Shown: positions 8,101-12,243 of the stretch, piece by piece
How the letters are laid out: each line of letters opens with the position of its first letter
How positions within the stretch are numbered: the stretch's first letter is position 1
Translations under genes and position numbers: made by a program
The notes under the pieces: model-generated
Told to the model about the DNA's origin: nothing
The model's database searches: none
What the model saw: the letters and a program-made list of their open reading frames with translations, nothing else
NCBI GenBank assembly: GCA_002499945.1
Contig: DKYP01000112.1
Coordinates: 30,792 to 43,034 of the forward strand
DNA length: 12,243 bases
DNA from: Lachnoclostridium sp. UBA7097
GTDB lineage: Bacteria; Bacillota; Clostridia; Lachnospirales; Lachnospiraceae
Direction of reading: 5' to 3'

Positions 8101-9403
8101 TATACGTATACGTTCGCTGCTTGCCGCCATTGAGGACAGGAAGCGCAAACATATTGAACCTGTAAAAAAAGATACTGCACACCACAGGGTAATATTTACA
8201 GAAGAAATGAGGAAGGAATACACTATACTTACACCACAAATGTCCCCAATACATTTTGATATATTAGAGCCCGCCCTTGCTTCATGCGGCTATAATATAG
8301 AAGTCCTTCCATCAGACAGTTCATGTATTGATTATGGTTTAAAATATGTAAATAATGATGCATGTTATCCTTCATTAATTGTTGTGGGCCAGTTTATGCA
8401 GGCACTTATGTCTGGCAGGTATGATTTAAACAAAGTTGCATTAATAATTACACAGACGGGCGGCGGCTGCCGTGCCACCAACTATATAGGCTTTATCAGG
8501 CGTGCCCTTGAAAATGCAGGTATGGGGCATATTCCTGTAATTTCCATGAGCGCAGGCATTGAGAAAAACCCTGGTCTTGAAATAAACCTTAAAATGGCGC
8601 ACCATGCACTACAGGCACTTATATATGGTGATGTATTTATGCGTGTGCTGTATAAAACCCGCCCTTATGAAAAGGTAAAGGGTTCGGCAGATGCCTTGCA
8701 CCAGAAGTGGCTTTCCATAGCCAAAAGGCAGGTGGTTAAAGGAAATAAAAAGGAATTTAAGAATAATATAAGGCAGATTGTTAAAGAGTTTGATGAACTG
8801 GAACTTCTGGATATCAAAAAGCCGCGTGTAGGCATTGTTGGTGAAATCCTTGTCAAGTTCCTTCCGCTTGCCAATAACCACCTTGTAGAGCTTCTTGAAG
8901 CAGAAGGCGCAGAAGCTGTATGCCCTGACCTGGTTGATTTCTTTATGTACAGCTTATATAATGCGAATTTTAAAGCAGAGTACCTTGGCAAAAAGAAATC
9001 CGGCGCAATGTTAAATAACCTTATTATAAAATATATTGAATACTACCGTAAAACAGCAAGTGATGCACTAAAAGCAAGCCACCGTTTTGAGCCCCCTGTA
9101 CCCGTTGCAAAGCTTGCAGAATATGCATCCCCTGTTGTTTCATGTGGAAACCAGACTGGCGAGGGATGGTTTTTGACCGGGGAAATGATAGAGCTTATAC
9201 ACTCAGGTGTACCAAATATTGTATGTGCACAGCCTTTTGGCTGCCTTCCGAACCATGTTGTAGGCAAAGGTGTAATAAAAGAGCTGCGCCACCAGTTCCC
9301 TAAGTCAAATATTGTTGCTGTAGATTATGACCCAGGGGCAACAGAGGTAAACCAGCTTAACCGTATTAAGCTTATGCTTTCTACTGCTTATAAAGGATTA
9401 TAG
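5186..9403 (+). CDS. Fused acyl-CoA dehydratase activase: two BadF/BcrA ATPase modules, DUF2229-like and D-component-like regions
   Basis: This is a 1405-residue soluble protein. Two ASKHA ATPase modules each carry a phosphate loop (GIDIGSTTVK 9-18; GIDAGSTTTK 323-332) and the two Cys that in HgdC-type activators hold a [4Fe-4S] cluster between subunits (C126 and C165; C445 and C484). Activators of this kind use ATP hydrolysis to push an electron at very low potential into a partner enzyme. A Cys group follows (C605-x2-C608-x3-C612, C631), which could bind another Fe-S cluster. Residues about 670-890 fit DUF2229. About 1000-1400 resembles the 2-hydroxyacyl-CoA dehydratase D-component, with Cys at 1034, 1047, 1060, 1095, 1246, 1320, 1347 and 1353 (CAQPFGC). 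Activator and electron acceptor thus share one chain. Fused proteins of about 1400 residues are a known type in anaerobes, so the length looks complete. The substrate is unknown. Relation to double-cubane-cluster proteins, which reduce small molecules, is a serious alternative to a true dehydratase. GAGG (5176-5179) supports the start. No dehydratase, CoA-transferase or ferredoxin gene is adjacent. Confidence 0.92.
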   Translation: MKPDYNTLGIDIGSTTVKIAVLDKDFNILFSDYQRHFANIQETLAAIIQKAFDSLGDIPLSPVITGSGGLTLSKHLGIPFVQEVVAVATSLKDFAPQTDVAIELGGEDAKIIYFTGGIDQRMNGICAGGTGSFIDQMATLLKTDASGLNEYAKNYEALYPIAARCGVFAKSDIQPLINEGATKEDLSASILQAVVNQTISGLACGKPIRGNVAFLGGPLHFLTELKKAFIRTLGLKDSQVIAPEHSHLFAASGAAMNPDKEVRTTLGKLCEELSRKIEMEFEVTRLEPLFNDEEEYKQFLGKHSENNVKKGDFGKCKGNLFLGIDAGSTTTKAAVIDEEGTLLYSFYNSNDGSPLKTTLKAIKEIYSLMPEGARIVRSCSTGYGEALLKSALLLDEGEVETVAHYTAAAFFEPEVDCILDIGGQDMKCIKIKNNSVDKVQLNEACSSGCGSFIETFAKSLNYGVADFAKIALFAKNPIDLGSRCTVFMNSKVKQAQKEGATVEDISAGLAYSVIKNALLKVIKLTDPKDLGKKVVVQGGTFYNDAVLRSFERISGCKAVRPDIAGIMGAFGAALIARERYTGQKSTMLSIKEINELKFETSMARCKGCTNHCLLTINRFTGGRQFISGNRCERGLGKEKKNSDIPNLFEYKLKRVFAHYTPLDEEMAVRGTVGIPRVLNMYENYPFWFTFFTELGYRVVLSPESSRKIYELGIESIPSESECYPAKLAHGHISWLIKHGLKYIFYPCVPYERPEAEGAGNHYNCPIVTSYGENIKNNVDELDNTDIIYQNPFVSFESEEIITKRLSVYFAEENGIPAADTRRACAAAWKEMQAVRDDISAKGVETLKYMEEHNCHGIVLAGRPYHTDPEINHGIPALITSYGVAVLTEDSISELGNVDRPVIVMDQWMYHSRLYKAASFTATRKDLDLIQLNSFGCGLDAVTTDQVSDILTKQNKIYTVLKIDEVNNLGAARIRIRSLLAAIEDRKRKHIEPVKKDTAHHRVIFTEEMRKEYTILTPQMSPIHFDILEPALASCGYNIEVLPSDSSCIDYGLKYVNNDACYPSLIVVGQFMQALMSGRYDLNKVALIITQTGGGCRATNYIGFIRRALENAGMGHIPVISMSAGIEKNPGLEINLKMAHHALQALIYGDVFMRVLYKTRPYEKVKGSADALHQKWLSIAKRQVVKGNKKEFKNNIRQIVKEFDELELLDIKKPRVGIVGEILVKFLPLANNHLVELLEAEGAEAVCPDLVDFFMYSLYNANFKAEYLGKKKSGAMLNNLIIKYIEYYRKTASDALKASHRFEPPVPVAKLAEYASPVVSCGNQTGEGWFLTGEMIELIHSGVPNIVCAQPFGCLPNHVVGKGVIKELRHQFPKSNIVAVDYDPGATEVNQLNRIKLMLSTAYKGL

Positions 9404-9463
9404 GTTGAAAAATCCTTCTAATGTTGCAAAAAACGCAACCTAAGAAGGATTACACTTCAACCT
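9402..9463 (+). repeat. Three-tier interrupted hairpin overlapping the activase stop codon
   Basis: Three nested stems share one axis: AGGTTGAA (9402-9409) with TTCAACCT (9456-9463), AATCCTTCT (9411-9419) with AGAAGGATT (9443-9451), and GTTGC (9423-9427) with GCAAC (9435-9439) around the loop AAAAAAC. That makes 22 pairs in 62 bases, separated by two small internal loops. The first stem starts inside the TAG stop. No T-run follows directly, so it may stabilise the mRNA 3' end or be part of a dispersed palindromic element. Confidence 0.6.
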
Positions 9464-9465
9464 TG

Positions 9466-9491
9466 GAAAAACGCAGAAAACGGCGTTTTTC
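9466..9491 (+). terminator. Probable intrinsic terminator of the activase gene
   Basis: GAAAAACGC (9466-9474) pairs with GCGTTTTTC (9483-9491) across an 8-base loop. The A-tract/T-tract symmetry gives a U-run on either strand, as in bidirectional terminators. The GC core is only three pairs, so efficiency may be low unless helped by the neighbouring hairpins. Confidence 0.45.
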
Positions 9492-9493
9492 AC

Positions 9494-9511
9494 AAACGAG
9501 TTTACTCGTTT
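9494..9511 (+). repeat. Perfect 7-bp hairpin with TTTA loop
   Basis: AAACGAG (9494-9500) and CTCGTTT (9505-9511) flank the loop TTTA and are followed by one more T and GC. It sits two bases after the probable terminator. It could be a second weak terminator or part of a multi-hairpin intergenic element. Confidence 0.5.
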
Positions 9512-9521
9512 TGCTATTTGA

Positions 9522-9536
9522 GCCGCCGAAGGCGGC
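9522..9536 (+). repeat. All-GC 6-bp hairpin upstream of the CgeB-like gene
   Basis: GCCGCC (9522-9527) and GGCGGC (9531-9536) flank the loop GAA. The all-GC stem stands out in this AT-rich DNA. It ends 15 bases before the GGAGG ribosome site (9552-9556) of the next gene. No T-run follows, so it is not a standard terminator. Confidence 0.5.
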
Positions 9537-9563
9537 ATGGGGGATTAATATGGAGGGGCGTCT

Positions 9564-10718
9564 ATGAAAGTTTTAGTGTATAAATGGGATATTTTCCCTT
9601 ATAATGATATAATTAATGAATTAAAAGAGCAGGGACATTCTGTAGATGTCCTTGCTTTTCCCATTACAAACCATATAAAAGACATTGTTTTTGAAGCAGA
9701 ACTGGCAAAGTATCTTGAAACAGGCAGTTACAACGCTGTCTTTTCAGTAAATTACTTTACCGTTATTTCAAATATATGCCATAAATACCATGTACATTAT
9801 ATTTCGTGGACATGTGACGCACCACTTGCAAGCATGCGCAACCCCTCTGTCCATAACCCGGAAAACACAATTTATGTATTTGACCAGAAAGAATATGGAT
9901 ATTTCCGGGATGCCAGGACAGATACAGTAAAATACCTTCCGCTTGCAGGAGCACCAGTACGCATACAAAAGCTTCTGGATGAAAATAAAAATCCTGATGG
10001 AAAATATCTTTATGATATATCATTTGTCGGGAATTTATATGATAAAAACCGCTATGATGAAATGGTTAATGCACTTCCACCATACCTTTGTGGCTATATG
10101 GATGCCGCAGTTGAGGCACAGTTAAATGTGTCAGGCGGCAATATTATTAACCTGATGCTTTCTGATGATATAATGGAAAGCGCAGGCAGGTATATGGACT
10201 TAAAACAAGAGAATGGCAGCCCTGAAGATTTAAAACTCTACTTTGCCACAAGCGTACTTTCATATAAAGCTGCTGCACTTATGCGCAGGCAGGCAATAAA
10301 TTCCCTGTCACAAATTGCAGGTATGCACCTCTTTACCACAAGCTGCACAGACGGTTTACATAAAACCATTATCCACCCTCCTGCCAGGTACCACACAGAT
10401 ATGCCATTAGTATTTGCTGCCTCAAGGATAAACCTGAATATGACAATACCAAATATTGAGAATGGCATTCCATTACGTGTATTTGATATTTTATCCGCTG
10501 GCGGTTTCCTTATGACAGATTACCGCCCATGCATTGAAGAACTTTTTGACATTAACAAAGACCTTGTAGTTTATGATGGAATTAATGATTTAGTCCATAA
10601 AGCCAAATATTACTTAACACATAATAAAGAAAGAGAGCTTATTGCCACAAATGGCTTTAATAAGCTCCGTAAACTCCATACTTATAAGCACCGTATCCAG
10701 GCTATGTTTAATCTTTAA
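9564..10718 (+). CDS. CgeB-like glycosyltransferase (GT-B fold)
   Basis: This is a 384-residue soluble protein. The N-terminal half starts as a Rossmann-type fold (MKVLVYKWDIFPYNDIINEL) and has a hydrophobic strand ending in SWTCDAP (81-87), followed by DISFVGNLYD (151-160), a segment found in DUF3880/CgeB glycosyltransferases. The C-terminal half has INLNMTIPN (290-298), GIPLRVFDILSAGGFLMTDY (301-320) and the acidic residues E325-E326. This is the typical nucleotide-sugar binding end of the Glyco_trans_1_2 (CgeB) family. In Bacillus, CgeB belongs to spore surface glycosylation, but CgeB-like enzymes also act elsewhere, so donor and acceptor remain open. There is no signal peptide or membrane helix. 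GGAGG (9552-9556) lies seven bases before the ATG, a strong site that decides the start. The gene follows the four-hairpin spacer and has no clear promoter of its own. Its end overlaps the convergent CPBP gene by 11 bases. Confidence 0.85.
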   Translation: MKVLVYKWDIFPYNDIINELKEQGHSVDVLAFPITNHIKDIVFEAELAKYLETGSYNAVFSVNYFTVISNICHKYHVHYISWTCDAPLASMRNPSVHNPENTIYVFDQKEYGYFRDARTDTVKYLPLAGAPVRIQKLLDENKNPDGKYLYDISFVGNLYDKNRYDEMVNALPPYLCGYMDAAVEAQLNVSGGNIINLMLSDDIMESAGRYMDLKQENGSPEDLKLYFATSVLSYKAAALMRRQAINSLSQIAGMHLFTTSCTDGLHKTIIHPPARYHTDMPLVFAASRINLNMTIPNIENGIPLRVFDILSAGGFLMTDYRPCIEELFDINKDLVVYDGINDLVHKAKYYLTHNKERELIATNGFNKLRKLHTYKHRIQAMFNL

Positions 10719-11901
10719 AATAATCCTGGTTAAATGTTGTACTTTGTACATCACTGCCGTCTGCAGCTGTGCTATCTGTACCATTATAGCCAGGGTTATT
10801 ATTTTTAATAATGTCACTGTCAAGTACATTGGCATCCCTGTCTATAATAATATTATTGTTATCAGTACCAGCATCTTCATTATTACTATCTGTAATATTA
10901 ACGGCATCATTGTCCTCCTGGTATCCGTTCCCGCCAGTTTCCTGTAAATCAATTATATCACCTTTCTTATAAAGATGGTATGAAAGCAGTGCAATTCCTG
11001 CCATAAATACAATGGAAACTGCAAGGCCTCCTTCCATTCCAAAGCTGCCACCGTTTATTATTTCCCTTCCATCTGTATAAGAAGTTGACAGTATAGTATT
11101 AGATACCCTCGTACCGCTTACCTGCACACCATATACATTCCCCTGTACAAAGTTCCATATGCTGTGGAAAGCCCCGGCTATCCATATATTTCCGAAATCA
11201 AGCAAAAGAAGTGATGCAAATACCCCGAATAAAAACAGGTTAATATACGCAAGTGGTGACAAACCGCTGTTGGCTGAATGTAAAAATGCAAAAAAAACTG
11301 AACTTGCAACTACAGCCAGCGTCACATGGTATCTCCTTGACAGCGATACCATAAGATAACCCCTGCAAAACACTTCTTCTGCCATTCCCTGCAAAATGTA
11401 GCCAAAAAAATAACCAATAATATACAATGGCACAATATCTGTTGCAATACCTTCACATTTTACACTTCCTGTCACTATACATATAAGATATGCCACTGAA
11501 AATACTACTGCCCCTGCAATAAGCCCTGTAACATATTGTTTAACCATTCCCTTTTTCACAAACCCAAGTGTTGACAGCTTCCTCTTCTCAAAAACCCTGC
11601 AATAAAATAACACTATAAGGGTAAGAAGGATTTCTGCAAAAAGCATTACTATCATAATCCATTCAGGCATATCAGACATAACAGAAAGCATCTTCTGTGT
11701 ATCAAGCCGTCCTGTCATAAGCATTGACATATAATCCTTATTACTAAGAAGATATGCCATCATTGCAGGAACCTGTATAAATCCCATAGCAACTGAGCCA
11801 ATAAAAAACAAAAGAACAGCGATACATATTTCAACCAGTATATTATGTCCTTTTTTAGATGCTGCTTCCTTCATAAACAGCGCTTTCTTAATATCTTTCA
11901 T
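10708..11901 (-). CDS. CPBP-family intramembrane metalloprotease with Asp/Asn-rich tail
   Basis: This is a 397-residue membrane protein with about eight helices (first at 21-42, last near 290-311). The CPBP (Abi/CAAX protease-like) motifs are complete: EEVFCRG with E175, E176 and R180, then FFAFLH with H208, then AFHSIWNF with H246 and N250. The Glu and His residues are the expected metal-binding and catalytic groups. Family members include prenyl-protein proteases and bacterial proteins for bacteriocin self-immunity or regulated proteolysis; the substrate here is not evident. Residues 312-397 form a polar tail rich in Asp, Asn, Thr and Gly, longer than usual for the family and likely disordered. 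AAAGGA (11909-11914) lies seven bases upstream of the ATG. The promoter candidate at 11939-11967 would give it its own transcript. The gene's 3' end overlaps the CgeB-like gene. Confidence 0.88.
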   Translation of the reverse strand: MKDIKKALFMKEAASKKGHNILVEICIAVLLFFIGSVAMGFIQVPAMMAYLLSNKDYMSMLMTGRLDTQKMLSVMSDMPEWIMIVMLFAEILLTLIVLFYCRVFEKRKLSTLGFVKKGMVKQYVTGLIAGAVVFSVAYLICIVTGSVKCEGIATDIVPLYIIGYFFGYILQGMAEEVFCRGYLMVSLSRRYHVTLAVVASSVFFAFLHSANSGLSPLAYINLFLFGVFASLLLLDFGNIWIAGAFHSIWNFVQGNVYGVQVSGTRVSNTILSTSYTDGREIINGGSFGMEGGLAVSIVFMAGIALLSYHLYKKGDIIDLQETGGNGYQEDNDAVNITDSNNEDAGTDNNNIIIDRDANVLDSDIIKNNNPGYNGTDSTAADGSDVQSTTFNQDYFKD

Positions 11902-11938
11902 AAACTATTCCTTTCATCATATTTAGTATTTCCTAATT

Positions 11939-11967
11939 ATGATAACACATATTATGGAAAATTTCAC
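11939..11967 (-). promoter_or_regulatory. Promoter candidate for the CPBP protease gene
   Basis: The minus strand has GTGAAA (11967-11962), a 17-base spacer and TATCAT (11944-11939). TG one base before the -10 box makes an extended -10 (TGTTATCAT). Predicted +1 is near 11932, about 31 bases before the start codon. The -35 box is weak (4 of 6) and the -10 good (5 of 6). Confidence 0.45.
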
Positions 11968-11991
11968 CTAAATATTTATTAACAAGGAATA

Positions 11992-12168
11992 TTATTTATT
12001 ATTTTTATTAATCTTCCCGCTTATATACAGATACCTCACTCTTATACGTTCAATCTGGCCATAACTATAAGCATATCCAAGCTTTTCTGCAAAATCCTTA
12101 TGTGTCTTCCCATTCCATCCTTCTGCAAGCAGTTCATTAACTATCTTATCAACATCACTTTTATACAT
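11992..12168 (-). CDS. Small HTH-like protein (58 residues)
   Basis: This short ORF begins MYKSDVDKIVNELLAEGWNG and ends in a Lys/Asn-rich tail. The predicted layout is a helix (4-16), a second helix at HKDFAEKLGY (23-32), a turn, then a basic helix at YGQIERIRVRYLYI (36-49). This looks like a small helix-turn-helix DNA-binding fold, with QIERIRVR as the candidate recognition helix. GGAGG (12173-12177) lies four bases before the ATG, a little close but strong. No clear promoter is seen in the 66 bases between it and the window edge, so it may be co-transcribed with a gene further right. It is on the same strand as the CPBP gene and 90 bases upstream of it. I do not recognise a named family, and a role in regulating its neighbour is inference. 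Confidence 0.6.
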   Translation of the reverse strand: MYKSDVDKIVNELLAEGWNGKTHKDFAEKLGYAYSYGQIERIRVRYLYISGKINKNNK

Positions 12169-12243
12169 AACGCCTCCATAATATCAATCCAAGTAAATTT
12201 ATTATGTAAATCTTTAATAATTTATATTCCATTTTCCCATATT

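Noticed and set aside
9173..9201. Promoter-like TTGACC-17-TATACA on the plus strand
   Set aside because: It lies inside the conserved end of the activase gene, about 360 bases before the CgeB-like start, and the hairpin cluster would interrupt the transcript. It could be a chance match.

Overview
The window is AT-rich chromosomal DNA from a low-GC Gram-positive anaerobe. Heavy use of ATA and AGG codons, strong GGAGG-type ribosome binding sites, a fused acyl-CoA dehydratase activase, and a zinc-tailed rhomboid-like membrane protein together point to Clostridia, most likely Lachnospiraceae. That assignment rests on family recognition, not on a search. There are no rRNA or tRNA genes, CRISPR arrays, transposases, or phage genes.

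Layout. Positions 1-4936 hold three minus-strand genes. In transcription order they are a LysM-domain protein with a poly-aspartate linker (4936-4298), a Derlin/rhomboid-like six-helix protein with a C-terminal zinc-binding tail (4151-3243), and a 1065-residue double GT-C membrane glycosyltransferase of the PMT/GT39 type (3217-20). The last two are 25 bases apart and look co-transcribed. A Shine-Dalgarno-like stretch at the window's left edge suggests that a further gene follows. Between the LysM stop and the rhomboid-like start lies a 146-base leader. It carries a perfect consensus sigma-A promoter (TTGACA-17-TATAAT), a perfect 12-bp inverted repeat over the predicted start site, a second hairpin, mutually exclusive pairings, and a possible 8-codon leader ORF rich in Leu codons.

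The 249-base intergenic region 4937-5185 is divergent and has a good promoter for the plus-strand gene 5186-9403. That gene encodes a 1405-residue protein with two BadF/BcrA-type ATPase activator modules, a DUF2229-like region and a dehydratase D-component/double-cubane-like C-terminal part. It is followed by 160 bases packed with four consecutive hairpins. Next is a plus-strand CgeB-like glycosyltransferase (9564-10718). Its last 11 bases overlap the convergent end of a CPBP-family intramembrane protease gene (11901-10708). A 58-residue HTH-like ORF (12168-11992) lies upstream of the protease on the same strand.

How they may fit together. Two glycosyltransferases, one membrane-bound and lipid-carrier dependent and one CgeB-like, plus a LysM protein without a signal peptide, would fit envelope or spore-surface assembly; this is inference only. 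The dehydratase activase is a stand-alone redox ATPase with no dehydratase subunits beside it. The least explained parts are the regulatory leader at 4151-4297 and the multi-hairpin spacer at 9402-9536.
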